Source: an uncultured Alistipes sp. (GTDB lineage: Bacteria; Bacteroidota; Bacteroidia; Bacteroidales; Rikenellaceae). Taken from it: a DNA stretch of 64,000 nt. The notes under the pieces were generated by a model. That model was given only the letters and a program-made list of their open reading frames with translations. It made no database searches and was not told the origin of the DNA. The stretch spans positions 1-64,000 of the forward strand of contig CALUII010000002.1 in the NCBI GenBank assembly GCA_944320665.1, in the 5' to 3' direction. A program made the position numbers and the translations under genes. Positions 9,118 through 17,683 of the stretch are shown here, piece by piece; within the stretch, counting starts at the first letter, position 1, and the number at the start of each line of letters is the position of its first letter.

Positions 9118-9927
9118 TTATTCCGCCACCTCTTGCTTGCGTTTTTCGGAACGTTTGTAACTGTTGATGTTCAAGTAACGTTGCAACATCTGCTGCAGGC
9201 GGGCAGGTTCGATATCGCGGTGGATCTGTCCTCCCTGTGCCAGAGAGATTCCCCCCGTCTCCTCGGAAACGACCAATATGATGGCATCCGATATTTCACT
9301 CATTCCCAAAGCGGCACGATGACGCGTACCGTAGGACTTCGGCACATCGCTTTGCGTCACGGGCAGAATACACTTGGCCGCCACGATACGATCCCCCTCG
9401 ATCACCACGGCTCCGTCATGCAGCGGAGCGTTCTTAAAGAATATATTCTCCAGCAACGGCGTCGAGATCCGTGCATCGAGCGATATCCCCCCCTCGGTAA
9501 TGAGTCGCAGGTCGCTCTGCTGGCCGATCACGATCAGTGCTCCGGTCTTCGTGGCGGCCATCTCACGACACGCCGTGACGATAGGCAGGAGATTGGTTGC
9601 CGCCGTATCGTTGTCCGAGCCGAAGATCCGCGAAATGAAGTTGAATCGCTTGCGCCGCATGCCGATCATCTGCAGGAAGCGGCGCAATTCGGGCTGAAAG
9701 ACTATGATCAGTGCAATGACACCCACACTGATGAATTGTCCGAGGATCGAGGAGAGGAGTTCCATGTTCAACGTCCGCACCACCACCCACAGCAGATAGA
9801 TGATGATGATGCCCGTAATGATATACGGAGCATTCGTACCCTTCGTCGCGCGGTAAATCCAATACATGAGTGCCGCCACGAGGATAATGTCGATGAAGTC
9901 GATAAAGGTGAAAGGAACGAATCCCAT
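9118..9927 (-). CDS. cdaA: Diadenylate cyclase CdaA
   Basis: Makes the second messenger cyclic di-AMP from two ATP at the inner membrane. 269 residues: three membrane helices (about 8-25, 34-50, 62-78), then the DAC domain from about residue 110. Its two catalytic motifs are intact, DGA at 171-173 and GTRHRAA at 200-206. Cyclic di-AMP usually controls potassium and osmolyte balance and cell-wall stress. The two FKBP-like lipoproteins follow on the same strand after 62 bases. folP and a cdaR partner gene are not next to it. A TATCTTTG box lies 24 bases upstream of the start. Confidence 0.95.
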   Translation of the reverse strand: MGFVPFTFIDFIDIILVAALMYWIYRATKGTNAPYIITGIIIIYLLWVVVRTLNMELLSSILGQFISVGVIALIIVFQPELRRFLQMIGMRRKRFNFISRIFGSDNDTAATNLLPIVTACREMAATKTGALIVIGQQSDLRLITEGGISLDARISTPLLENIFFKNAPLHDGAVVIEGDRIVAAKCILPVTQSDVPKSYGTRHRAALGMSEISDAIILVVSEETGGISLAQGGQIHRDIEPARLQQMLQRYLNINSYKRSEKRKQEVAE

Positions 9928-9951
9928 GGTTCCGTCAAATTAAATTTGGCT

Positions 9952-9959
9952 CAAAGATA
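9952..9959 (-). promoter_or_regulatory. Predicted -7 box for cdaA
   Basis: The minus strand reads TATCTTTG, 24 bases before the cdaA ATG. Confidence 0.7.
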
Positions 9960-10080
9960 CAAAAAAATAACGATACGCCATCTCATTTGCGCAAAACTCC
10001 CGCATTTCGATTCGAGGAAATTCCATTGCGGGTCGTCACGATTCCGACACCACGGCCCCCTCTCGGCTCCCCGGATGGCA

Positions 10081-10112
10081 AAGGGCTGCCTTCCGCATAC
10101 GGGGCAGCCCTT
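10081..10112. terminator. Hairpin after the OmpH-like gene
   Basis: Ten-base stem (10081-10090 with 10103-10112), about 30 bases past the gene's stop. On the minus strand only CTTTGCC follows, so as a terminator it is weak; the plus side has TTTTGTT. Confidence 0.5.
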
Positions 10113-10143
10113 TTGTTCATTCTCGCAATCGCGAAAAAACGAC

Positions 10144-10731
10144 TTATTTCTTCTCTTTCTGATCGGCGGCGTAGAGTTCGTTTACCTTGGCCAGCACCGA
10201 CGCCGTGATGTCGAGCGTTGTATCGGCATCGAGCAGAGCCTTGGCGTCCACAATCATGCGATACTTGCGGTCGGCATTCACCGCCTGGACAGCGCGGCGC
10301 AACAGATCCTGCGCACGGTTCGTGAATACGAAATTCTCCTCGTCGAGCGTCTGAGCCTCTTTCTGTGCGGCAGACTGATAGTTCTGAATCTTCTGCTCGA
10401 TCTTACGCTGCTCGTTCTGGGCATCGAACGTCGTAATCAGCCCCTTCTGATACTTCTCCTGCAAGCGTGCCATTTCGCTCTGCAGGCTCTGCTCCTTCTG
10501 AGCCCAGGAGCTCTGTGTCTTCTGGGTCTTCTCCTGCAGGGCCTTGCCCTCGTTCAGGTAGAGATCGCACTGAGCCATCACGGCCTCAACCTGCACATAA
10601 GCCAGATCGCTGCTGACGACACTCTGTACTTCGGACTCGATGGCCGTTGCTACGGCCTCCGTCTGCGGATGGTTGCCACACGAGGTCATGGTCACGGCGG
10701 CGGCAATCGCGGCGAAAAGAATTTTCTTCAT
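10144..10731 (-). CDS. OmpH/Skp-family protein, apparently a lipoprotein
   Basis: 195 residues from MKKILFAAI. The reading frame continues upstream, but the signal peptide sets the start at 10731. Residues 40-160 form the long Gln/Lys/Glu-rich coiled coil of Skp, the periplasmic holdase for outer-membrane proteins, with SDLAYVQVEAVMAQ preceding the tentacle helices as in OmpH. Unlike classical Skp, the signal ends VTMTSC, a lipobox with Cys18, so it would be membrane-anchored. It is divergent from ruvA, and the two promoter boxes are 12 bases apart. bamA is not adjacent. Confidence 0.8.
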   Translation of the reverse strand: MKKILFAAIAAAVTMTSCGNHPQTEAVATAIESEVQSVVSSDLAYVQVEAVMAQCDLYLNEGKALQEKTQKTQSSWAQKEQSLQSEMARLQEKYQKGLITTFDAQNEQRKIEQKIQNYQSAAQKEAQTLDEENFVFTNRAQDLLRRAVQAVNADRKYRMIVDAKALLDADTTLDITASVLAKVNELYAADQKEKK

Positions 10732-10783
10732 AATTACGTTATCGATTGTTCTCGTTTTGATTAAAAATTCGGTTCCAGTTTCG

Positions 10784-10791
10784 CAAAGGTA
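10784..10791 (-). promoter_or_regulatory. Predicted -7 box for the OmpH-like gene
   Basis: The minus strand reads TACCTTTG, 52 bases before the start codon, back to back with the ruvA promoter. Confidence 0.65.
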
Positions 10792-10803
10792 GAAAAAAAT
10801 CTT

Positions 10804-10811
10804 TACTTTTG
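10804..10811 (+). promoter_or_regulatory. Predicted -7 box for ruvA
   Basis: TACTTTTG, 27 bases before the ruvA ATG. Confidence 0.6.
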
Positions 10812-10838
10812 CCTGCGACGAAACAAATTTCGACACCT

Positions 10839-11423
10839 ATGTACGAATACATCAGCGGCCAGCTCGCCGAGTTGGCCCCGACCTACGCCATTATCGATGT
10901 GGGAGGCGTGGGATATTACCTCAATATTTCGCTCACGACCTATTCCGAAATCGAACATGCCCGCGAAGCCCGGCTCTACGTCCACTACGTCGTTCGCGAA
11001 GACGCCCAGTTACTCTATGGCTTTGCCACCAAAACCGAACGGGAGTTGTTTCGGATGCTGGTCAGCGTTTCGGGCGTAGGCGGCAACACGGCCCGCATGA
11101 TTCTGTCGACCTACTCGCCGCGGGAGCTGCAATCGATCATCACCTCGGAAAACGCCGTATTGCTCAAGAATGTCAAGGGGCTGGGGCTGAAGACGGCACA
11201 AAAGATCATCGTGGAACTGAGCGGCAAGACGGCCACGCTCGGGCTGGGTGAAGCAGAGGTACGTCCAGCAGCCAGCAACGAGGTATACGACGAAGCTCTG
11301 GCCGCTTTGGTCATGCTGGGCTTTGCGAAGAATGCGGCCGACAAGGCGGTGACAACCGTCCTGAAGGAGCAACCCTCGCTGTCGGTCGAGGAGTTGGTCC
11401 GCACGGCCCTCAAACGGCTTTAA
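10839..11423 (+). CDS. ruvA: Holliday junction DNA helicase subunit RuvA
   Basis: 194 residues, the normal RuvA length. RuvA binds Holliday junctions and loads the RuvB motor in recombination and repair. Domain I starts MYEYISGQLAEL, which fixes the ATG at 10839 over an earlier TTG in frame. The helix-hairpin-helix domain includes LVSVSGVGGNTARMIL and LKNVKGLGLKTAQKIIVEL. The C-terminal domain III (EALAALVMLGF and onward) would contact RuvB. ruvB and ruvC are not nearby. A 16-base-stem terminator follows. Confidence 0.95.
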   Translation: MYEYISGQLAELAPTYAIIDVGGVGYYLNISLTTYSEIEHAREARLYVHYVVREDAQLLYGFATKTERELFRMLVSVSGVGGNTARMILSTYSPRELQSIITSENAVLLKNVKGLGLKTAQKIIVELSGKTATLGLGEAEVRPAASNEVYDEALAALVMLGFAKNAADKAVTTVLKEQPSLSVEELVRTALKRL

Positions 11424-11498
11424 GCCTCAACTTCCACCTCCTTTTCTCAACCCGCAAGATCAGTTGAAAGTTTCAAGACACCCCTCTCTACCGAAAAA

Positions 11499-11541
11499 GA
11501 ATCGCGGAATTGACTGCTGATGCAGGTCAATTCCGCGATTC
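11499..11541. terminator. Bidirectional terminator between ruvA and secG
   Basis: Perfect 16-base stem (11499-11514 with 11526-11541). A T5 run follows on the minus strand (serving secG) and TTATCATT on the plus strand (ruvA). The rest of 11424-11720 shows no gene. Confidence 0.8.
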
Positions 11542-11720
11542 TTATCATTATAATAAGGCTATTTCATCATGCATGCGCCTAACCTCATGCCAGATGCGAC
11601 CTTAAAATGCCACATCAAACGGGGTCATTTCGAGCCAACAATTACCGTCACCACAGCGCGTTCCATATCATATGGTCTGCAAACGTAGCCACGGACCTTC
11701 CGTACAAAAGGCAAAGAGGC

Positions 11721-12107
11721 TTACTCGGCCGAGGGCGTAGCTGCGGGCTGTGCCTCGGTCTGGGCGGGCTGCTCGGCCGGGATCTCGGCCTGAGGCATGG
11801 TTGCCGGAGCCTCTGCCTCGATGACACGCTCCTGAAGAGCCTGTACGTCCTTGGCAATCTCGCTGTTGCTGGTCGAAACCAGATCCTTGTCCATGGCCAG
11901 CGTAGCCACGAGGCTCAGCACGACAATCACCACGGCCATCGTCCAGGTAAACTTCTCGAGGAAGTTCGACGTCTCACGCACGCCCATGACCTGGTTCGAC
12001 ACACCGAAGTTGGCAGCCATGCCGCTCTTGGGATTCTGAACCAACACGGCGAGGATGATAAGCACGCTCGCAATCAAGATCAAAGCGATACAAATGGTGT
12101 ATAACAT
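11721..12107 (-). CDS. secG: Preprotein translocase subunit SecG
   Basis: 128 residues. Two membrane helices (about 3-22 and 52-70) flank the SecG signature VLVQNPKSGMAANFG. The C-terminal 45 residues form a Pro/Ala/Glu/Gln-rich tail, common in Bacteroidetes SecG and probably cytosolic or disordered. SecG assists SecYE in protein export. It is the last gene of the cluster lptE, TPR-like protein, secG, following the upstream gene by 12 bases. Confidence 0.93.
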   Translation of the reverse strand: MLYTICIALILIASVLIILAVLVQNPKSGMAANFGVSNQVMGVRETSNFLEKFTWTMAVVIVVLSLVATLAMDKDLVSTSNSEIAKDVQALQERVIEAEAPATMPQAEIPAEQPAQTEAQPAATPSAE

Positions 12108-12119
12108 ATTGCTGTAGGT

Positions 12120-12614
12120 TTAATATTTTGCGGTTTTTTCAATAAGTTCGGCAAAGTAAACACTTTTTTCCGGATTTCGCAAACTTAATTTGCGATAAAT
12201 GGCACAAGCCTCCTCCTTGAGGCCCTGAGCCAGATAGATTTCGGCCAGTTCCTCGGTCACCAGCTCATCCTCTTCATCAAGTTGCGCCTCGGTACGAATC
12301 TCTCCGGCTTCCCCCTCCTCGGCCACGATGCGCAGGTCCTCCTCATGCAAAAACCGGTCGATCAGATCGTCGGCCGTAAGGGTGGTCAGAGCTGCGCCGT
12401 CCACTGGCTGCAGCGTCAACGACGAAGGGTGTCTGAAGGCCTCCACCACAGCCAGTTGCGGATCAATCGTCTCTTGACCCGCAGACCGGATAACCCGAGC
12501 AACCGTACACCACGGAAAGCGCCTCAGCACCTCGTCCAGCACCTGAGGATCCAACACTCCGTCACGTCCCTCCGCAGCCACGTAACGCTTGAAGTTCTGC
12601 ATCATACTGTTCAT
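12120..12614 (-). CDS. Tetratricopeptide-like conserved protein
   Basis: About 164 residues from ATG at 12614; an alternative ATG at 12605 would remove three residues. No signal peptide is seen. The C-terminal third (VTEELAEIYLAQGLKEEACAI, then YRKLSLRNPEKSVYFAELIE) looks like one to two TPR units. The N-terminal part contains FPWCTVARVIR. I recall genes like this between lptE and secG in other Bacteroidetes, with no assigned role. The start is 13 bases past the lptE stop, so the two are almost certainly co-transcribed. Confidence 0.75.
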   Translation of the reverse strand: MNSMMQNFKRYVAAEGRDGVLDPQVLDEVLRRFPWCTVARVIRSAGQETIDPQLAVVEAFRHPSSLTLQPVDGAALTTLTADDLIDRFLHEEDLRIVAEEGEAGEIRTEAQLDEEDELVTEELAEIYLAQGLKEEACAIYRKLSLRNPEKSVYFAELIEKTAKY

Positions 12615-12627
12615 TTTACACACACGA

Positions 12628-13143
12628 CTACCAGTCGGACGCCGAAGCCTGGAAGATATCCTGAGCCAACTGATCGACAATCTCCGGAATCAAGGCATCC
12701 TGAGCCGTCTGAAGCGGCGTATTGGTATCGTAATCGCCATAGGCCGAGAAGGTCTTGTTCCACGATTTGGTCTCGTCGATTACATTCTTGAAGCGCACCT
12801 GAATGGTCACCGTCAGACGGTTCTGCGTCGCCACATCGCCCGTAGTAACCATCGCGGTTGTCGAAGTATAGTTCGTGATCTCACCCTCGAACGCAAAATC
12901 GCCGCCCTCCTGCACCTGCACCAGACGAGTCTGACGCGAGAAGATATCCATCAACGCATCGGTCAACGACGAACTGAGCGTCGGAGCCACGAGGGGCGCA
13001 TTATTCGGGAAATAGGCCACCGAAAACGTTTTTGCATCGGGCGGAATCGACGCTCCCGAGAGCGAATACTTCACTTGATAGCCACAGGCAGCCATACTCA
13101 CGACAGCCAACGAGGCCAGCATCCATTTCAATTTATGATTCAT
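12628..13143 (-). CDS. lptE: LPS assembly lipoprotein LptE
   Basis: 171 residues, with a lipoprotein signal ending VSMAAC (Cys20). Downstream GYQVKYSLSGASIPPDAKTFSV and the alternating strand pattern match the Bacteroidetes LptE/LptE-like family. LptE plugs the LptD barrel and helps deliver lipopolysaccharide to the outer-membrane surface. lptD is not in the window. It follows the sigma-54 activator by 125 bases and precedes the TPR-like protein and secG. Confidence 0.85.
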   Translation of the reverse strand: MNHKLKWMLASLAVVSMAACGYQVKYSLSGASIPPDAKTFSVAYFPNNAPLVAPTLSSSLTDALMDIFSRQTRLVQVQEGGDFAFEGEITNYTSTTAMVTTGDVATQNRLTVTIQVRFKNVIDETKSWNKTFSAYGDYDTNTPLQTAQDALIPEIVDQLAQDIFQASASDW

Positions 13144-13268
13144 TTTTCGTCAATCAATCTTTTTTACACAATCTGAACCCGAGACCAGACCGAGGCCTCT
13201 CGCCGGGAACAGGGGCCTCTCCACACTTTTCCGGATGTTCCAAACCGACCCGAAACAAGAGCGCCCCA

Positions 13269-14480
13269 CTACTCCTCGTCGATGCCCAACTCCTTGATCT
13301 TGCGATAGAGCGTCCGTTCCGACATGAAGAGTTCGGCCGCGGCATCGCGGCGACGTCCGTTGTTGTGACGCAATGCCCGGATAATCTGCTCGCGCTGCGC
13401 CTCGGCCTTGGTACGTGGCGGCTCCTCCGTCACCTCCTCGCTTTCGGCATAGTCGGCCGGTGGCGGCGTGGCTGCCGCCGTACTCTGCGCCGTCGTCGGC
13501 AACAAGCCGCGAATGTCGTGCACCGGCTCGGGCCGCGGTGCAAATCCGCCTCCCTGCATCAATTCGGAGAGCATCCGCTTGAGGTCGTTGATGTCGGCCC
13601 GCATATCAAAAAGCACCTTGTAGAGCAACTCTCGCTCGGTTGCGCCATCGCCCTCCGCACGACGTTCCGTGACCGGCAGCGTCGGTGTACCGGAGGTCTG
13701 CTGAGGCAGATACTTGGTCAGTATTTCGGGTGTAATGAGCCGCGTTTGCTCGATGGCCGAGATTTGTTCGGCCACGTTCTTCAACTGACGGATATTGCCG
13801 CGCCAATAGTAATTCTCGAGCATCTGACGGGCTGCCGGATCGAGCGTAATGGCCGGCATACGATACTGCGTGGCCACATCACCCGCGAATTTACGGAAAA
13901 GCAGCGACACATCCTGCGGCCGTTCGCGCAACGGCGGCACGGTGATGGGCACCGTATTGAGTCGATAGTACAGATCCTCACGGAAACGGCCGGCCGAGAT
14001 GGCCTCCATCAGATCGGTATTGGTCGCCGCCACCACCCGCACGTTGGTCTTCTGCACCTTCGACGAACCGACACGAATGAACTCTCCGGTCTGCAAGACG
14101 CGCAACAGGCGGGCCTGGGTCGGATGGGGCAATTCGGCCACCTCATCGAGAAAGATCGTTCCGCCGTCGGCCTCCTCGAAATAGCCCTTGCGGGCTTCGA
14201 GTGCCCCCGTAAAGGCCCCTTTTTCATGTCCGAAGAGCTCCGAATCGATCGTCCCTTCGGGGATGGCCGCACAGTTGACCGCTATATATTTATTGTGTTT
14301 GCGGGCCGAGTAGGCATGGATGATCTGTGGGAAAAACTCCTTGCCGACGCCGCTCTCGCCCGTCACGAGCACCGACAGATCGGTCGGAGCCACACGCAAG
14401 GCGACTTCAATCGCGCGATCCAGCAGCGGCGAGGTGCCGATGATGCCGAAACGCTGCTTTACGCTGGTAATATCTGTCAT
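13269..14480 (-). CDS. Sigma-54-dependent transcriptional activator without receiver domain
   Basis: 403 residues. The AAA+ domain starts at about residue 12 with Walker A GESGVGKE at 41-48. GAFTGA, the loop that contacts sigma-54, is intact at 88-93, and Walker B GTIFLDEV is at 107-114. The region around 275-355 is Pro/Ala/Thr-rich and probably a linker. A Fis-type helix-turn-helix closes the protein (RRRDAAAELFMSERTLYRKIKELGI in two halves). There is no N-terminal sensor or receiver, so activity must be set by expression, a partner or its linker. The start overlaps the stop of the preceding gene by four bases (ATGA), indicating translational coupling. Targets are unknown. Confidence 0.9.
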   Translation of the reverse strand: MTDITSVKQRFGIIGTSPLLDRAIEVALRVAPTDLSVLVTGESGVGKEFFPQIIHAYSARKHNKYIAVNCAAIPEGTIDSELFGHEKGAFTGALEARKGYFEEADGGTIFLDEVAELPHPTQARLLRVLQTGEFIRVGSSKVQKTNVRVVAATNTDLMEAISAGRFREDLYYRLNTVPITVPPLRERPQDVSLLFRKFAGDVATQYRMPAITLDPAARQMLENYYWRGNIRQLKNVAEQISAIEQTRLITPEILTKYLPQQTSGTPTLPVTERRAEGDGATERELLYKVLFDMRADINDLKRMLSELMQGGGFAPRPEPVHDIRGLLPTTAQSTAAATPPPADYAESEEVTEEPPRTKAEAQREQIIRALRHNNGRRRDAAAELFMSERTLYRKIKELGIDEE

Positions 14481-15442
14481 GGATTCTGAATCTGAGTTTC
14501 TTCGGATGGTTCGGGTTCTGAGGCCGGGGTCTCCTCCCAGCCCGTATCGGCCGGGAGCATCGTCTCCTCGGACCAGGCATCGGCACGTGCGGCCTGTCGG
14601 CCACGGATGTAACCATAGGTAATGGCCGCCAATGCGATCACGGCCGCGGCAATGGCCACGATAATCAGGCGATCGAATCGACGTCGCGGTGCGGCACCCA
14701 CATACGTATAGGCATCGGTCGTTTTGATCGGCTTCCCGTAGCGCAGCCCCTTGACCGAAGGATCGGGATGCAATTTGGAGACAGCGGGGCGCGATTGGCC
14801 GTCACGCGGACCTCGCAACGTGTCGTCCCGACGATTGCGAGGCACCTTCGCCGACGGCTCCTGCCACTCTCCAGCCTCTGCAACCGGAGTCTCTTCCACA
14901 ACCGAATGGCCGGCAGCTGCGGCATCGGATTCGGAATACCGTCCGGATGTCTTGTCCTCATGGAACGGCACCGCAACCGGCTGATCGTGGGTAATCGAAT
15001 GGGTGCGATGTACCGTCCCGGCTGCCACGGTCGACTGCGATGCCGCGTCCTCATCGTTGCGTTTCGGCTGGGTGTGCAACCTTGCCTTCGAACGAGCAGC
15101 GGGGTCAGCCTCCGCAGGCCCCACCGTCCGGGGGGCGTAGTCGAAGTGGATCGTTCCGTCCGACGCCGCACTCAACACGCCGAATCCGGCCATCGGATAG
15201 CGGCGTTCCCCCTCCTGCAGGGCGTGGCGCACCTCGAAGACAAAACGGTCGATGGCACCGGCCGCCTCGAGTTCGGTCATTCCCTCGTTGCAAAGCAACG
15301 ACCGCAGCACGCCGTCGTCCCGGCGCAGCAGTTCGGAAAAGAGAATGGATACACCGGGCTCTTTCACCACAAAAGCGCCCAATTGCGGAATGACGAGTCG
15401 GCGATTCGACTCCAAATAGCGGAGAATGGTTTCGGTCAACAC
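14477..15442 (-). CDS. HU-domain-like membrane-anchored protein
   Basis: 321 residues from GTG at 15442; the next codon TTG is also possible. Residues 1-110 resemble the prokaryotic HU/CCDC81-like domains: LRYLESNRRLVIPQLGAFVV, then a second unit ending RRYPMAGFGVLSA. A long charged, low-complexity linker (about 125-255) follows, then one membrane helix near 263-284 (LIIVAIAAAVIALAAITYGY) and an acidic tail rich in Glu/Pro. Relatives often carry a C-terminal SPOR domain, which I do not see. It overlaps the sigma-54 activator by four bases, so the two are coupled. The predicted promoter leaves almost no leader. Confidence 0.65.
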   Translation of the reverse strand: MLTETILRYLESNRRLVIPQLGAFVVKEPGVSILFSELLRRDDGVLRSLLCNEGMTELEAAGAIDRFVFEVRHALQEGERRYPMAGFGVLSAASDGTIHFDYAPRTVGPAEADPAARSKARLHTQPKRNDEDAASQSTVAAGTVHRTHSITHDQPVAVPFHEDKTSGRYSESDAAAAGHSVVEETPVAEAGEWQEPSAKVPRNRRDDTLRGPRDGQSRPAVSKLHPDPSVKGLRYGKPIKTTDAYTYVGAAPRRRFDRLIIVAIAAAVIALAAITYGYIRGRQAARADAWSEETMLPADTGWEETPASEPEPSEETQIQNP

Positions 15443-15563
15443 CTTTCGAAATAGAGATTGAAATTCGTTCCAAAATTACACTTTTCCCCGCAAATTCGCG
15501 AAAATTCCATGACGTTTTTTGAAATATGGTCTGAAACCGTTGTGCATGTCAAAAAAAATCGCC

Positions 15564-15570
15564 TACTTTG
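15564..15570 (+). promoter_or_regulatory. Predicted -7 box variant for the decarboxylase
   Basis: TACTTTG, one base shorter than TAnnTTTG, with TTG at 15540-15542 as a -33 element 21 bases upstream. The leader would be about 90 bases. Confidence 0.5.
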
Positions 15571-15665
15571 CATCCCGAAAAAATCGAGCAATCCGACTCA
15601 GCTACTTGGCCCGCCAAACGACAATGTAACCGCGCCGGATTACACACGAAGTCTCAAACGAAGCC

Positions 15666-17060
15666 ATGAAGGACAAGTACATCGATCTGATTGAACAAAC
15701 GTTCGATTTCCCGCAGGACGAGTTCTCCGTCGAGGACAACGAACTGCACTTCCACGACATTCCGCTGATGGAACTCATCAAGCAGTACGGTACTCCGCTC
15801 AAGATTACCTACCTGCCCAAGATCTCCCAACAGATCAACCGCGCCAAACGCATGTTCAACGTGGCGATGGCCAAGGTCGACTACAAAGGTTCGTACAACT
15901 ACTGCTACTGCACCAAGTCGAGCCACTTCTCGTTCGTACTGGAAGAGGCGCTGAAGAACGACATCCACCTGGAGACCTCGTCGGCCTACGACATCCACAT
16001 CATCAACTCGCTCTACGACGGCGGCGTCATCGACAAGGATCGCTACATCATCTGCAACGGTTTCAAACGGCCGCAGTACGTCGAAAACATCGCCCAACTT
16101 GTCAACGACGGATTCGAAAACACCATCCCCGTGATCGACAACAAGGAGGAGATCGACCTGCTGGACGATGCCATCGACAAGAAGTGCAAGGTCGGCATCC
16201 GCATCGCCTGCGAGGAGGAGCCCAAGTTCGAGTTCTACACCTCGCGTCTGGGCATCCGCTACAACGACATCGTGGATTTCTACAAGGCCAAGATCCGCAA
16301 CAACAAGAAGTTCAAACTCAAGATGCTGCACTTCTTCATCAACACCGGCATCAAGGACACGGCCTACTACTGGAACGAGTTGTCGAAGTGCATGAACGTC
16401 TACTGCGAACTGAAGGCCGTCTGCCCCGATCTGGACAGCCTCAACATCGGCGGAGGCTTCCCGATCAAGAATTCACTCGACTTCGACTACGACTACGAGT
16501 ACCTCACCGAGGAGATTGTGGCCCAGATCAAGAACATCTGCCAGCGCAACGGCGTCGACGAACCCAACATCTTCACCGAATTCGGCTCGTTCACCGTGGG
16601 CGAAAGCGGCGCGGCACTCTACTCGATTGTCAACCAGAAACAGCAGAACGACCGCGAGAACTGGTACATGATCGACTCGTCGTTCATCACCACGCTGCCC
16701 GACACGTGGGGCATCAACCAGCGTTACATCATGCTCGCCATCAACAACTGGGACAAGGAGTACCAACGTGTGCTGCTGGGCGGACTGACGTGCGACAGCG
16801 AGGATTTCTACAACTCGGAATCGCACATCAACGCCATCTTCCTCCCGAAACTCGAAAAAGGCAACACCCAGTACATCGGATTCTTCCACACGGGAGCCTA
16901 TCAGGAGTCGCTCGGCGGTTTCGGCGGCATCCAACACTGCCTGATCCCGGCTCCGAAGCACGTGATCATCGACCGCGACAAGTCGGACAACGAATACTAC
17001 ACGCGACTCTTCGCCAAAGAACAATCGTATCGTTCGATGCTCCGCATCCTGGGGTATTGA
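15666..17060 (+). CDS. speA: PLP-dependent decarboxylase, probable arginine decarboxylase
   Basis: 464 residues of the fold-III (alanine racemase-like) PLP decarboxylases. YNYCYCTKSSHF carries the PLP-binding lysine near residue 83, and LNIGGGFP is the glycine loop that holds the phosphate. The closest family I recognise is the short arginine decarboxylase of Bacteroidetes, about 465 residues. It makes agmatine for polyamine synthesis and is much shorter than E. coli SpeA. A diaminopimelate- or carboxynorspermidine-type substrate cannot be excluded. Codon use is strongly biased to a few C-ending codons, suggesting high expression. It has its own promoter and a strong terminator. Confidence 0.8.
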   Translation: MKDKYIDLIEQTFDFPQDEFSVEDNELHFHDIPLMELIKQYGTPLKITYLPKISQQINRAKRMFNVAMAKVDYKGSYNYCYCTKSSHFSFVLEEALKNDIHLETSSAYDIHIINSLYDGGVIDKDRYIICNGFKRPQYVENIAQLVNDGFENTIPVIDNKEEIDLLDDAIDKKCKVGIRIACEEEPKFEFYTSRLGIRYNDIVDFYKAKIRNNKKFKLKMLHFFINTGIKDTAYYWNELSKCMNVYCELKAVCPDLDSLNIGGGFPIKNSLDFDYDYEYLTEEIVAQIKNICQRNGVDEPNIFTEFGSFTVGESGAALYSIVNQKQQNDRENWYMIDSSFITTLPDTWGINQRYIMLAINNWDKEYQRVLLGGLTCDSEDFYNSESHINAIFLPKLEKGNTQYIGFFHTGAYQESLGGFGGIQHCLIPAPKHVIIDRDKSDNEYYTRLFAKEQSYRSMLRILGY

Positions 17061-17126
17061 CGACCAGAGGAGAGAGCGGGTGGGCAACGAAAGATCGCTT
17101 TTACGCGTCCGGCCCTCCGCAGCGCT

Positions 17127-17156
17127 ATCCGCTCCTCATGTGAGGAGCGGATTTTT
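17127..17156 (+). terminator. Terminator of the decarboxylase gene
   Basis: Twelve-base stem (17127-17138 with 17141-17152) with a very tight loop, followed by T4. Confidence 0.8.
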
Positions 17157-17191
17157 CGTAATGTTTCCCACACCTTTAATGAAATAAGACC

Positions 17192-17683
17192 ATGACCGGA
17201 ATCTTTTATGGAAGCACAACAGGCGCCACTCAGGCCCTTGCCCGTGAAATCGCCCGGCGACTCGGCATCGCCACTGCCGACATCCACAACGTGGCCCACA
17301 CCCATGCGGAGAAGACCCGTCCGTACGACCTGTTGTTGCTGGGTTCGTCGACCTGGGAGTGCGGCCGTTTGCAGAGCGACTGGCCTCCCTTTCTCGACGC
17401 CTTGAGCCAGATGGACCTCTGCACCAAACGGGTCGCCCTGTTCGGCTGCGGCGACAGCCTCTACTATCCGGCCACCTTTTGCAACGCCCTCGGAATCATC
17501 TACGATGCACTCCTGCCGACAGGCTGCACCTTCGTGGGAACGTACGTACCCAAAAACTACGACGTAACCGACTCGCAGGTCTGCCGCAACGGCCGCTTCG
17601 TAGGTCTGGCTATCGATGAAAGCGATGTCGCCATGACCGACCGACGCGTTGCCGAATGGTGCCATCTGCTGGCATGTCTGTAA
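17192..17683 (+). CDS. fldA: Flavodoxin
   Basis: 163 residues, the length of long-chain flavodoxins. The FMN phosphate loop is GIFYGSTTGATQALA at the N-terminus. LLLGSSTWECGRLQSDW (about 48-64) supplies the aromatic that stacks on the isoalloxazine, and ALFGCGDSLYYPATFCNAL is the next FMN-binding loop. The long-chain insertion (VGTYVPKNYDV region) is present. Flavodoxin carries single electrons between ferredoxin-type partners, for example the 2-oxoacid:ferredoxin oxidoreductase encoded at 59.4-62.2 kb. It stands alone between two terminators. Confidence 0.92.
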   Translation: MTGIFYGSTTGATQALAREIARRLGIATADIHNVAHTHAEKTRPYDLLLLGSSTWECGRLQSDWPPFLDALSQMDLCTKRVALFGCGDSLYYPATFCNALGIIYDALLPTGCTFVGTYVPKNYDVTDSQVCRNGRFVGLAIDESDVAMTDRRVAEWCHLLACL

